NCBI GenBank assembly: GCA_036274635.1
Contig: DASUFI010000198.1
Coordinates: 1 to 14,005 of the forward strand
Length of the DNA stretch: 14,005 bases
Source: DASUFI01 sp036274635
GTDB taxonomy: Bacteria; Planctomycetota; B15-G4
Direction: 5' to 3'
Part shown: piece after piece, positions 1 to 6,583 of the stretch
Layout of the letters: the number at the start of each line of letters is the position of its first letter
How positions within the stretch are numbered: position 1 is the first letter of the stretch
The notes under the pieces: model-generated
The model's database searches: none
Told to the model about the DNA's origin: nothing
What the model saw: only the letters and a program-made list of their open reading frames with translations
Made by a program: the position numbers and the translations under genes

Positions 1-383
1 GGCAGGAGCACGAGCGTCGTGCAACCCGCGCCCAGCAGCGCGTCGACGCCCTCGTCCAGAGCGGGGCGGCCGTAGCGCATGGCCAGCCGCACGATCCAGC
101 CCGCGCCGAGGCGGGCCTGCAGGGCCGCGGCCTGGCGGGCGCCGGTGGCCACCAGCGGCGGACCCTCGGCGGTCCACACGCGGCGGTACATCTCGGCCGA
201 GCGCGGCGCGCGGCGCGGCAAGACCAGGCCGCGCAGGATGGGCTGCCAAAGGAGCGGCGGCAGCGTGACCACCCGGCGGTCCGAGAGGAACTCGCGCAGG
301 TAGTCGCGCAGCGCCTCCGGCGTGGGCGCCGCGGGCGAGCCCAGGTTCACGGCGAGCACGCCGACGGGCCCGCCGCGCGCCAT
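1..383 (-). CDS. hemH: Ferrochelatase, N-terminal part (3' end beyond window)
   Basis: Reading the minus strand from ATG at 383 gives an open frame of about 127 codons that runs off the left edge. It inserts ferrous iron into protoporphyrin IX, the last step of protohaem synthesis. Recognisable family segments are GVLAVNLGSP (residues 8-17), a YLREFLSDRRVV stretch (28-39), the LPPLLWQPILRG segment (41-52), MYRRVWTAEGPPL (65-77) and VRLAMRYGRP (98-107). These match the N-terminal half of the family in order and spacing. The second half, with the catalytic His and Glu, lies outside the window, so completeness cannot be judged. The gene starts 20 bp after the stop of the TetR-family regulator on the same strand, suggesting co-transcription. 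No Shine-Dalgarno sequence is visible before the ATG, so translational coupling is possible. The identification is by eye but rests on several independent motifs. Confidence 0.9.
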   Translation of the reverse strand, partial: MARGGPVGVLAVNLGSPAAPTPEALRDYLREFLSDRRVVTLPPLLWQPILRGLVLPRRAPRSAEMYRRVWTAEGPPLVATGARQAAALQARLGAGWIVRLAMRYGRPALDEGVDALLGAGCTTLVLL

Positions 384-403
384 GGCAGTCGGCCGGCTGG
401 CGG

Positions 404-976
404 TCAGCCGAGGATGGCGAGGAAGGCGCGGTTGCGCGCCTCGTCCGCCGGCAGGATGAGCGGCGCCATGAAGCCCACGGCCAGCACGCTGGCGAGCGAG
501 GCCGCCGGCACGTCGGAGCGGAAGTCGCCCTGCACCTGGCCTTCCTGAACGACGGGCGTGAGCAGCCCCTCGATCGCGCGGCTGAACACCAGGCCCAGCT
601 GAGCCAGCTCGGGGTGCGCCTCGCGCAGCTCGGACACGACGCGGATGCCGAAGCAGCCGTGCTCCAGCATGCGGCGCCAGAAGGCGTCGGCCACCTCGGG
701 GAGGCGCAGGCGATACAGGTTCTCGATGCGCTGGCGCGGACTGCCCGGCACGCTCACCGCCGCGCGCAGGTGCGCCAGCGTGTTCTCGCAGTAGCGGTCG
801 AGCGCGGCCTGCAGCAGGCCGTACTTGTTGCCGTAGCGCGAATACAGGCTGTGCCGGTTGATGCCGGTCTCGCGCACGATGTCGTCCACGGACAGGGCCT
901 GGTAGCCGCGGGTCCAGAAGAGGTCGACGGCGCGCTCGAGGGCGGCGTCCGGGTCGTAGCTGATCGGTCGGGCCAT
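404..976 (-). CDS. TetR/AcrR-family transcriptional regulator
   Basis: The product is 190 residues, the usual size for a TetR-family repressor. The N-terminal DNA-binding domain is clear: an ALERAVDLFWTRGYQALSVDDIV helix pair, then the recognition region around ETGINRHSLYSRYGNKYGL (residues 36-54), which is the classic TetR helix-turn-helix with the following Y/F-x-x-K-x-x-L segment. The C-terminal part is a helical ligand-binding and dimerisation domain that I cannot assign to an inducer. ATG at 976 is chosen because the conserved domain begins only a few residues later. The frame is open further upstream but yields arginine-rich, non-family sequence. It precedes hemH by 20 bp on the same strand and diverges from the broken protease gene. 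Autoregulation is plausible, with a small palindrome at 1007-1016 as a possible operator. Regulation of hemH is an inference from position only. Confidence 0.92.
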   Translation of the reverse strand: MARPISYDPDAALERAVDLFWTRGYQALSVDDIVRETGINRHSLYSRYGNKYGLLQAALDRYCENTLAHLRAAVSVPGSPRQRIENLYRLRLPEVADAFWRRMLEHGCFGIRVVSELREAHPELAQLGLVFSRAIEGLLTPVVQEGQVQGDFRSDVPAASLASVLAVGFMAPLILPADEARNRAFLAILG

Positions 977-1006
977 GGTGGCGGTCCGCGGAGGTTCGTG
1001 AACGGG

Positions 1007-1016
1007 CAGTCTACTG
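1007..1016. promoter_or_regulatory. Candidate operator palindrome for the TetR-family regulator
   Basis: CAGT-CT-ACTG is a perfect 4+2+4 inverted repeat, 31-40 nt upstream of the regulator's start codon, in the 155-bp gap between it and the divergent protease remnant. TetR-family proteins usually bind palindromes in such gaps and repress themselves. The site is shorter than typical TetR operators, and its significance in GC-rich DNA rests on position alone. No convincing -35/-10 pair was found next to it. Confidence 0.25.
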
Positions 1017-1131
1017 TGCCCCATGACAACTGGCCATTCGCTGGCCCGGACCCGATGCGGAACGACCGTTTCGCCTGGAATGGGGCGCCCCGATCCCGAT
1101 CCTGACCCGGAACCCGGCCGTGACCATCCCG

Positions 1132-1628
1132 ATGCTGAGCCCCCGGTGCGTCTGCGTGTTGCTGCTGGCCTGCGCCTCGTCGCACGCCCTCGCGGAGGCG
1201 CGCACCTTCGACTGGCAGTTCTTCCAGCTCTTCGGCGACGAGGACGCCGCACGCACCTACGCGCTCGAGCTGCTGGGCGCCGTGAGCGATCGCTACCGCG
1301 AGCAGATCGGCGTGATCCTGACGATCCCAACCTCGCGGGCGTGACGCCCTTCCCCATCTCGGTGGGGCCGCTCAACTGGGACGTCGTGGTGGTCGCGCAC
1401 GAGACCGGCCACAACGTCAACGCCCTGCACACGCACGACGGCCTGCAGCCCTTCGAGGGCGTGCTGGTGGCGGACCTCGGCGACGCCAAGGCCGGCGCGC
1501 TGCCGCACGCCCTGCCGGTCAGCTTCAGCGCGCCGGCGGGGCTGGTGGCCGCGCAGGAGTGGTTCAAGGACACGGGCCCCGGTTACGCTGCCACGAACGG
1601 CGTGCGCTTCGAGCTCATCGTGCCCTGA
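1132..1628 (+). pseudogene. Remnant of a secreted zinc metalloprotease (HExxHxxxxxH), frameshifted and internally deleted
   Basis: Two in-order pieces of one secreted protease lie in different frames. The first (ATG 1132, or GTG 1120; stop 1344) has a signal peptide, CVLLLACASSHALA, then TFDWQFFQLFGDEDAARTYA, a typical propeptide-end/catalytic-domain beginning. Around 1318-1335 the homologous reading jumps to another frame, giving TPFPISVGPLNWDVVVVAHE and the zinc helix HETGHNVNALHTHD. This fits HExxHxxxxxH, with Asn where metzincins have Gly. Soon after, the sequence passes to a C-terminal segment ending in ATNGVRFELIVP. The middle of the catalytic domain and any Met-turn after the zinc helix are missing, so the total coding length of about 165 residues is far below a working enzyme. 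I read it as a decayed gene, although an assembly collapse could look the same. The M20 peptidase gene starts 22 bp after its stop. Confidence 0.6.
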
Positions 1629-1636
1629 GCCGCGCC

Positions 1637-1643
1637 GGGAGGA
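1637..1643 (+). promoter_or_regulatory. Ribosome binding site supporting the GTG start of the M20 peptidase
   Basis: GGGAGGA is a strong Shine-Dalgarno match 7 nt before GTG at 1651. It decides the start, because the protein begins with GTG and the first in-frame ATG lies well inside the conserved domain. It is the clearest ribosome binding site in the window; most neighbouring genes have weak or no such signal. Confidence 0.75.
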
Positions 1644-1650
1644 ACCGGAC

Positions 1651-3096
1651 GTGGACCGTGCGCGCGCGAACGCCCTGATCTCCAAGGCCTGGGACGAGAG
1701 CATCGTCCCGACGCTGCAGGAGTACATCCGCATCCCCAACCAGTCGCCCGCCTTCGACAAGGAGTGGGAGGCGCACGGGCACATGGAGAAGGCCGTGCAG
1801 CTGGTGGCCGGCTGGTGCCGCAGCCAGGGGGTGGCGGGCCTCAAGCTGGACATCGCGCGCCTGCCCGGCCGCACGCCGGTCATCTTCATGGAGGTGCCCG
1901 GCAGCGCGCCCGGCACGGTGCTGCTCTACGGGCACCTCGACAAGCAGCCGCCCATGCTGCCGTGGGACGCGGGGCTCGATCCGTGGACCCCGGTGCTGCG
2001 TGACGGCAAGCTCTACGGTCGCGGCGGGGCGGACGATGGCTACGCCGCCTTCGCCTCGCTCACCGCGCTGCGCGCGCTGCAGGAGCAGGGCGTGCCGCAC
2101 GCGCGCGCCGTCATCCTCATCGAGGCCTGCGAGGAGTCGGGCAGCGGAGACCTGCCCGCGCACATCGAGCAGCTGAAGGCCCGCATCGGCACGCCCGACC
2201 TCGTGGTGTGCCTCGACTCCGGCTGCGGCAACTACGAGCAGATGTGGTGCACGACCTCGCTGCGCGGCATCGCCGCCGGCACGCTCACCGCCGAGGTGCT
2301 CACGGAGGGCGTGCACAGCGGCGACGCGTCGGGCATCGTGCCCAGCAGCTTCCGCATCCTGCGCGAGCTGCTCGGCCGCCTCGAGGACGGCCCGACCGGC
2401 CGCGTGCTGCTGCAGGCGCTGCACGTGGACATCCCGGAGGCGCGCCGGAAGCAGGCCGCCGGCGCGGCGGGGGTGCTGGCGGGGGACATCACCGCCAAGT
2501 TCCCCTGGGTGCCCGGCTGCAAGCCGATGAGCTCGGACCCGGTGGAGCTGGTGCTCAATCGCACCTGGCGCCCGGCGCTCTCGGTCACCGGCGCCGACGG
2601 CCTGCCCGCCACGGGCAGCGCCGGCAACGTGCTGCGCCCGCGCACGACGCTCATGCTCTCGATGCGCCTGCCGCCCACGTGCGACGCGACGGCGGCGCTG
2701 GCGGCCATGAAGTCGGCGCTGGAGCGGGACCCGCCCTACGGCGCGCGGGTCACCTTCAAGGCCGAGACGCCTTCGCCCGGCTGGAACGCCCCGGAGCTGT
2801 CGCCGTGGCTCGAGCGCGCCATGGACCAGGCCTCGCGCGACTGGTTCGGCGCGCCGGCCTGCGCCATGGGGGAGGGCGGCAGCATCCCCTTCATGGCCAT
2901 GCTGGGAGCGCAGTTCCCGCGCGCGCAGTTCCTCATCACCGGCGTGCTCGGGCCCAAGTCCAACGCGCACGGGCCCAACGAGTTCCTGCACCTGGCCACC
3001 GCGCAGCGCCTCACGGGCTGCGTCGCGCAGGTGGTGGGCGACCACGCCCGGCAGGCGCGCGGCGCCGAGCCGGCTCAGGCGGGGCGCGCCAGGTAG
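1651..3096 (+). CDS. M20-family zinc metallopeptidase (dipeptidase/carboxypeptidase-like)
   Basis: The product has 481 residues, the normal size for M20 peptidases, which use two zinc ions to cleave dipeptides or C-terminal residues in the cytoplasm. The metal and catalytic set is complete: GHLD with His95 and Asp97, GRGGADDG with bridging Asp128, the EACEESGS segment with general base Glu161 and zinc ligand Glu162, Asp189 in VCLDSG, and His440 in NAHGPNEF. VHSG around His221 marks the lid domain (roughly 205-330) that supplies a residue to the partner active site in dimers. No signal peptide is present. The GTG start at 1651 is fixed by a strong GGGAGGA site. The last 22 bp overlap the end of rsmJ on the other strand. 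Substrate cannot be told from sequence; carnosinase-like dipeptidases are the closest general type by length and motif order. Confidence 0.93.
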   Translation: MDRARANALISKAWDESIVPTLQEYIRIPNQSPAFDKEWEAHGHMEKAVQLVAGWCRSQGVAGLKLDIARLPGRTPVIFMEVPGSAPGTVLLYGHLDKQPPMLPWDAGLDPWTPVLRDGKLYGRGGADDGYAAFASLTALRALQEQGVPHARAVILIEACEESGSGDLPAHIEQLKARIGTPDLVVCLDSGCGNYEQMWCTTSLRGIAAGTLTAEVLTEGVHSGDASGIVPSSFRILRELLGRLEDGPTGRVLLQALHVDIPEARRKQAAGAAGVLAGDITAKFPWVPGCKPMSSDPVELVLNRTWRPALSVTGADGLPATGSAGNVLRPRTTLMLSMRLPPTCDATAALAAMKSALERDPPYGARVTFKAETPSPGWNAPELSPWLERAMDQASRDWFGAPACAMGEGGSIPFMAMLGAQFPRAQFLITGVLGPKSNAHGPNEFLHLATAQRLTGCVAQVVGDHARQARGAEPAQAGRAR

Positions 3097-3893
3097 ACGT
3101 CGAAGCGCGTGCTCGCGCCGGGCAGGCGCAGGTCGGGGGCGCGCCCGCCCAGCGGCGGGGCGTGCGCGTGGCGCTTGACCACGACCCGCCGCCGCGCCGC
3201 CGCCAGCGCGGGCTCCAGCAGCGCGTCGGCATCCTCGTCGTCGCCGACGAGGCGCCGCAGCGCCTGCAGCTCCTTGCGCGCGAGGGCCGAGCGCCTGGCC
3301 ACCGGGTACATCGGGTCCAGCAGCACGACGTCAGGCGCGTCGTCGCCCGCCGCGCTCGCGAGCAGCAGCCGCGCATCGCCGACCACCAGGCGCAGCCGCC
3401 CCGCCAGGGCCGCGGCGAGCTCCGGACGCCGCGCCGCGCGCTCCAGCGCGTCCGCCAGCAGAGCCGCCACGACGGGGTGACGCTCGACGGCGGTCACGTC
3501 GCAGCCCATGAAAGCCAGCAGCGCGGCGTCCCGGCCGAGGCCGGCCGTCGCATCCAGCACGCGCGGCGGCGGACCCTTGCCGAGGCCGGCGGCGCGGGCC
3601 AGCGGCTCGCTGCGCACCCCGGCGGTCCGCCGGCGCCGGTCGAAGACGCCCTCGGCCAGCTCGGCGCGGATCGGCCCGTGACGGCGCGCCGGTGAGCGCA
3701 GCTCGAGGCGCCCGTCGGCCGCGCACAGCCAGAGCGTGTCCGGGTCGACCCGCTGGTCGGGCGCCGAGCGCACCAGCGGGAGTCCGAGACGCTCGGCCAG
3801 CTCCGTCGCCTGGTGTGCGTCGCCGCCCTCGAGGAGCACGACCGCGAGCCGCAGGCTGTGCGGCTCGGGCCAGGTCTCGGGCAAGGCCGTCAC
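3075..3893 (-). CDS. rsmJ: 16S rRNA (guanine-1516-N2)-methyltransferase
   Basis: The product has 272 residues and matches RsmJ, which uses S-adenosylmethionine to methylate N2 of G1516 in the small-subunit rRNA. Visible motifs are the SAM-binding loop DATAGLGRDA (114-123), the acidic residue ending the next strand in TAVERHP (134-140), VGDARLLL (171-178), the catalytic-type LLDPMYP (191-197) followed by SALARKELQ, and a late VVVKRHAHAPPL strand (237-248) with RFDVYL near the end. This order is characteristic of RsmJ rather than other class I methyltransferases. The start is GTG at 3893, soon after an in-frame TAG in the upstream DNA; no Shine-Dalgarno site is evident and TTG four codons in is an alternative. 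The gene converges on the M20 peptidase with a 22-bp overlap and diverges from the membrane protein across a shared regulatory region. Confidence 0.9.
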   Translation of the reverse strand: MTALPETWPEPHSLRLAVVLLEGGDAHQATELAERLGLPLVRSAPDQRVDPDTLWLCAADGRLELRSPARRHGPIRAELAEGVFDRRRRTAGVRSEPLARAAGLGKGPPPRVLDATAGLGRDAALLAFMGCDVTAVERHPVVAALLADALERAARRPELAAALAGRLRLVVGDARLLLASAAGDDAPDVVLLDPMYPVARRSALARKELQALRRLVGDDEDADALLEPALAAARRRVVVKRHAHAPPLGGRAPDLRLPGASTRFDVYLARPA

Positions 3894-3923
3894 GCGGCCA
3901 AGCTACCAGCCGCGCCGAAGGCC

Positions 3924-3936
3924 GGGGCGACGCCCC
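3924..3936. repeat. 13-nt perfect inverted repeat in the rsmJ leader region
   Basis: GGGGCG-A-CGCCCC lies about 31 nt upstream of the rsmJ start codon. It could form a small hairpin in the rsmJ 5' leader or be a protein-binding palindrome. In GC-rich DNA such runs arise readily, so function is uncertain. Confidence 0.3.
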
Positions 3937-3951
3937 AAGCCAGTGCGCAAC

Positions 3952-3957
3952 ATAATA
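3952..3957 (-). promoter_or_regulatory. Possible -10 element for rsmJ
   Basis: Read on the minus strand this is TATTAT, five of six bases matching TATAAT, embedded in the only AT-rich patch of the divergent gap and about 59 nt before the rsmJ start codon. No clear -35 was found. It overlaps the Fur-like palindrome, so a protein bound there would be expected to block this promoter. Confidence 0.35.
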
Positions 3958-3967
3958 ATGATTATCG
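3953..3967. promoter_or_regulatory. Fur-family-like 7-1-7 palindrome between divergent genes
   Basis: The site reads TAATAAT-G-ATTATCG. The Fur-family 7-1-7 consensus is TGATAAT-N-ATTATCA; twelve of fourteen arm positions match. It is an island of A/T in a region otherwise above 70% GC. It lies 60 nt upstream of the rsmJ start (3893) and 80 nt upstream of the membrane-protein start (4047), where a repressor of either promoter would sit. A Fur, Zur or PerR relative is the best guess; AT-rich promoter DNA with chance symmetry is the alternative. Confidence 0.45.
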
Positions 3968-4034
3968 GACGTTATGGGTGCGCCTGCAGCCGAACGGGCG
4001 AGGCCAAGGCTCTCGGCCCGCCACCTGGGGATGC

Positions 4035-4038
4035 GAGG
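4035..4038 (+). promoter_or_regulatory. Ribosome binding site for the GT-C-like membrane protein
   Basis: GAGG sits 8 nt before ATG at 4047. It supports that start over more upstream in-frame positions, where the translation is not membrane-like. Confidence 0.5.
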
Positions 4039-4046
4039 ATCGGCGC

Positions 4047-5687
4047 ATGATCGAGGTCGAGTCCGCCCGCCCATCGCGCCGTGGCGGCCTGTGGCTGGCT
4101 GGCTGGCTGGCCCTCGGCCTCGGCCTGCGGCTGGCGGCGGCGCTCGGCCTGCGCAGCTCCAGCGCCGAGTGGGAAGCCGACGGCTTCGTGCGCGCCTGGG
4201 AGGGCTGGACCTGGGGCGCCTGGAGCCGCGTGCGGCCGCCGGGCTGGGACTGGCTCCTGAGCCTCCTCGGCTCGGCCTGCGGGCGCGGCGACCTGCTGGC
4301 GCTGCGCTGCGCGTCCGTGGGGCTGAGCCTGGCGTCGCTGGGCTGCGCCTGGCTGCTCGTGCGTGCGCTGGCGCGGCGCCTGGGCGCGCCCCGCGAGGCG
4401 GCGCAGCGCGGATGCACCTGGCTGACGGCCGCCTGGGCGCTCGGTCCGACGCTGGTCGCCGGCGCGGCGCGACCGCTGCCCGAGACGGTCCTCGGCGGCG
4501 TCGCGTGCCTCGTGCTGGCCGTCGTCGCCAGCGAGCAGCCGAGCGCTTGGCTGCCGCGCTTCGTGCTGCTCGGCGCGGCGCTGACGCTGTTCGTGCTGCT
4601 CGGCGGCCTGGTGGCGGCCCTCGCCACGGTCGCCGGGCTGCTCGTCTTCCTCGTGCCGCTGCCGCGTCTGCCCGTGGCGCTCGGCGCGGTCGGCGCGGTC
4701 GGCCTGGCGCTGGCCATCGGCTGGCGCGTCCAGCGTGGACCCGACGCGGGTCGGCGCTGGGAGCCCGATGCGGCCCCCGCCTATGGCCTCGCCGCTCTGC
4801 TCGATGCGGACGTGCAGCCGACGGGCAGCACGCCCATCGACCCGGACGTGCGCCTCGCCCAGGTGCGGACGATCGCGCTGGACCAGATGCGGGAGGCAGG
4901 TCCGGCCGGCGTGGCGACGGCGCTGGGCAGGCGCCTGCTGGTGGACCAGTCCGGGCCGGAGCGGCTCGTGGACGTGACGGCGCTGGCGTGGCCGGCCGCG
5001 CTGCTCGACGCGCTGCTGCGCGGCGCGGCGCTGCTGCTGGCGCTCTTGACGCTGGCGCGGCTGCCGCGCACGCCCGGCGCGGGGGCGACGCGCGCGGGAC
5101 TGGCCGCGGGCTTGGCTGCCTGGCTGGTGCTGGCGCTCGCGGGCGCCGCCAGCCCGCTGGCGCTCGCGCCCTTCGACCTCGTGCTGGCCGCCGTGGCCGC
5201 CGCCGGGCTGGCCGCGCGGCCGCCGGCCCTCCGGCCGCGCTGGCCGTGGATCGTGGCCGCCGCCGGCGCGCTGGCCGTGCTGGTCGCGCTCGCGGGCACC
5301 CGCCCCGCCAGCGACTGGTCGCGCCACCTCGGCCACGGCAGCCGGCAGGGCGGGATGCTGGTGGGCTTGCTGAAGGACAAGGGGCCCACGGACACGCTGG
5401 CGCACCTCGAGACGCTCGCGCTGCTCAGCGACTCGGGGGCGCCCTTCCTGCGCCTCCCTGAAGCCGCGCTGCGACACGGAGAGGCGGCCGTGCAGGGCGC
5501 GCCGGACGACCAGGAGGTGCTGCTCGCCCTCGCGCGCGCCGACGTGGAGAACCTCGATTTCGCGAGCGCGCGGGCGGTGCTGAGCTCGCTCGTCGACAGC
5601 GAGGGCCAGCCGCTGCCGAAGGCCGCCGTGGCGCTCGGAACGCTCCAGGAGCTCGAGCGGCGCGTGCGCGCGGACCGCCTCCCCTGA
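4047..5687 (+). CDS. Polytopic membrane protein, GT-C/PMT-glycosyltransferase-like, with C-terminal repeat region
   Basis: The product has 546 residues. Hydrophobic segments are visible near 15-35, 84-106, 123-140, 146-162, 171-203, 207-225, 312-336, 350-392 and 400-417, followed by a soluble C-terminal part (about 425-546). The first loop carries acidic residues in SSAEWEADGFVRAWEG and is followed by RPPGWDWLLSLL. The order (acidic first loop, an aromatic P-P segment, then ARPLPETVLGGVACLVLA) resembles GT-C glycosyltransferases of the GT39/PMT type, which move sugars from lipid-phosphate carriers on the outer face of the inner membrane. The C-terminal part looks like one or two TPR-type helical hairpins (LRHGEAAVQGAPDDQEVLLA). 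The start is fixed by GAGG 8 nt upstream. Five TGGC units lie at codons 16-22. The function is an inference from layout; a general membrane protein of unknown role is possible. Confidence 0.6.
   Translation: MIEVESARPSRRGGLWLAGWLALGLGLRLAAALGLRSSSAEWEADGFVRAWEGWTWGAWSRVRPPGWDWLLSLLGSACGRGDLLALRCASVGLSLASLGCAWLLVRALARRLGAPREAAQRGCTWLTAAWALGPTLVAGAARPLPETVLGGVACLVLAVVASEQPSAWLPRFVLLGAALTLFVLLGGLVAALATVAGLLVFLVPLPRLPVALGAVGAVGLALAIGWRVQRGPDAGRRWEPDAAPAYGLAALLDADVQPTGSTPIDPDVRLAQVRTIALDQMREAGPAGVATALGRRLLVDQSGPERLVDVTALAWPAALLDALLRGAALLLALLTLARLPRTPGAGATRAGLAAGLAAWLVLALAGAASPLALAPFDLVLAAVAAAGLAARPPALRPRWPWIVAAAGALAVLVALAGTRPASDWSRHLGHGSRQGGMLVGLLKDKGPTDTLAHLETLALLSDSGAPFLRLPEAALRHGEAAVQGAPDDQEVLLALARADVENLDFASARAVLSSLVDSEGQPLPKAAVALGTLQELERRVRADRLP
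4092..4111 (+). repeat. Tetranucleotide repeat (TGGC x5) inside a coding region
   Basis: Five uninterrupted TGGC units lie within codons 16-22 of the membrane protein, encoding W-L-A-G-W-L-A in the first hydrophobic segment. The unit is not a multiple of three, so gain or loss of one copy would shift the frame near the start of the gene. Five copies is short for a contingency repeat, and Leu/Ala/Gly/Trp codons in GC-rich DNA favour such runs by chance. Confidence 0.7.
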
Positions 5688-5703
5688 CCAAATCTCCTGC
5701 AGT

Positions 5704-5720
5704 GGACAGTGGAAATGTCC
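5704..5720. repeat. Inverted repeat upstream of the histidine kinase gene
   Basis: GGACA-gtggaaa-TGTCC is a 5+7+5 perfect inverted repeat within the 96-bp gap between the membrane-protein stop (5687) and the kinase start (5784). It overlaps a small direct repeat (AGTGGA-c-AGTGGA). It could be an operator or a weak hairpin; no T-tract follows, so intrinsic termination is unlikely. Confidence 0.35.
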
Positions 5721-5772
5721 CTGCCGGCGCGCCAGCATGACGCCGTCTTTAGCGATCGGACTTCGGGCGGGT

Positions 5773-5777
5773 GAGGG
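5773..5777 (+). promoter_or_regulatory. Ribosome binding site for the histidine kinase
   Basis: GAGGG lies 6 nt before ATG at 5784 and favours this start over the in-frame ATG at 5808, which has no comparable upstream site. Confidence 0.5.
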
Positions 5778-5783
5778 TCACCG

Positions 5784-6533
5784 ATGCCAGGGACGTCGGG
5801 CGCGGGCATGCGCGGGAGCGACTTCGAGGGCGAGGTCGCACACCGAGCTCGTCTCATGCAGGCAGGCCGGATGCTGGCCGGCGTCGTGCACGAGATCAAC
5901 AACCCGCTGGCGGTGATCCAGGGCTACGCCCAGCTGCTGCATGACCGCGCGGCGCGCGACGAGGACCGCCACGACCTGCAGGCCATCCTCGACGAGACGC
6001 GGCGCCTGGCCTCGCTGGTGGACGACATGCTGAGCTTCACGCGGCGCGGCCCGGAGACCGTCGAGACCGTCGACGTGCAGCGCGTCGTGGCGTCGGCGCT
6101 GAACCTCACGGCGCACGACATGCGCCAGGCACGCGTCGTCGTCGTGGCCACCGTTCCGCGCGAGCCCGTGCTGGTGCGGGCCAGCCACAACGCCTGCGTG
6201 CAGGTGCTGCTCAACCTGCTGGGCAACGCGCGCCAGAGCCTCGAGAGCGACCGGCGCGACGGGCGCGCCATCGCCATCCGCATCGAGCCCGCGCCCGCCG
6301 GCGACACGCCGCGCAGCTGCCTCGTGGTCTCCAACAACGGCCCCCCCATCCCGCCGGAGCTGGCGGACGTGATCTTCGAGCCCTTCTTCACCACCAAGGA
6401 CGAGGGCGAGGGCAACGGGCTCGGGCTCGCGGTGTGCCGCGAGCTGCTGGGGCGCTTCGGCGCCACGCTGGAGCTGGACGCGCGCGACGACACCATGCCG
6501 GTGAGCTTCCGCATCACGCTGCCGGACGCCTGA
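5784..6533 (+). CDS. Soluble histidine kinase core without a sensor domain
   Basis: The product has 249 residues. It contains little more than a HisKA dimerisation domain and an HATPase_c domain, so it should autophosphorylate and pass phosphate to a response regulator. The H-box is GVVHEINNPLAVIQGYAQLL with phospho-acceptor His36. The N-box is NACVQVLLNLLGNARQSL (Asn144 and Asn148), the G1 region is SNNGPPIP (184-190, Asn where Asp is commoner), the F-box is FEPFFTTK (198-205) and the G2 box is GEGNGLGLAV (208-217). There is no membrane segment and only about 25 residues before the HisKA helix, so input must come from a partner protein or the cytoplasm. No response regulator gene lies in the window. 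The start is supported by GAGGG 6 nt upstream. The H-box context HEINNPL places it with NtrB/ZraS-like kinases. Confidence 0.9.
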   Translation: MPGTSGAGMRGSDFEGEVAHRARLMQAGRMLAGVVHEINNPLAVIQGYAQLLHDRAARDEDRHDLQAILDETRRLASLVDDMLSFTRRGPETVETVDVQRVVASALNLTAHDMRQARVVVVATVPREPVLVRASHNACVQVLLNLLGNARQSLESDRRDGRAIAIRIEPAPAGDTPRSCLVVSNNGPPIPPELADVIFEPFFTTKDEGEGNGLGLAVCRELLGRFGATLELDARDDTMPVSFRITLPDA

Positions 6534-6541
6534 CAGCGCTC

Positions 6542-6583
6542 AGCCCGCATTTCTCGCGACGATCGTCGTGAGACATGCGGGCT
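6542..6583. terminator. 42-nt near-perfect palindrome, probable bidirectional terminator
   Basis: The outer arms are AGCCCGCAT (6542-6550) and ATGCGGGCT (6575-6583), and the inner part continues as TCTC...GAGA around a central CGACGATCGTCG. The whole folds into about 20 base pairs with one T:C mismatch and one G-U wobble. It lies between the kinase stop (6531-6533) and the convergent cytochrome gene, overlapping that gene's stop codon (6582-6584) by two bases. The placement suits a terminator read from either side. There is no U-tract, so it may work as a stem-loop stabiliser or a Rho-independent terminator of the non-canonical kind. Confidence 0.6.

Noticed and set aside
977..1650. Upstream extension of the TetR-family gene and a plus-strand start at 1023
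   Set aside because: Both give arginine- or proline-rich sequence unrelated to the families recognised downstream.
2208..3695. Plus-strand open frame across the M20 peptidase end and rsmJ
   Set aside because: It is a shifted-frame shadow; both genes it crosses have complete family motifs in their own frames.
4680..4704. Doubled 9-bp unit GGCGCGGTC in the membrane protein gene
   Set aside because: It is in frame, encodes Ala-Val-Gly repeats in a membrane segment, and is typical of GC-rich coding sequence.
3972..5738. Minus-strand open frame opposite the membrane protein
   Set aside because: It is rich in Arg, Gln and His without domains, whereas the plus strand gives clean membrane segments and a ribosome binding site.
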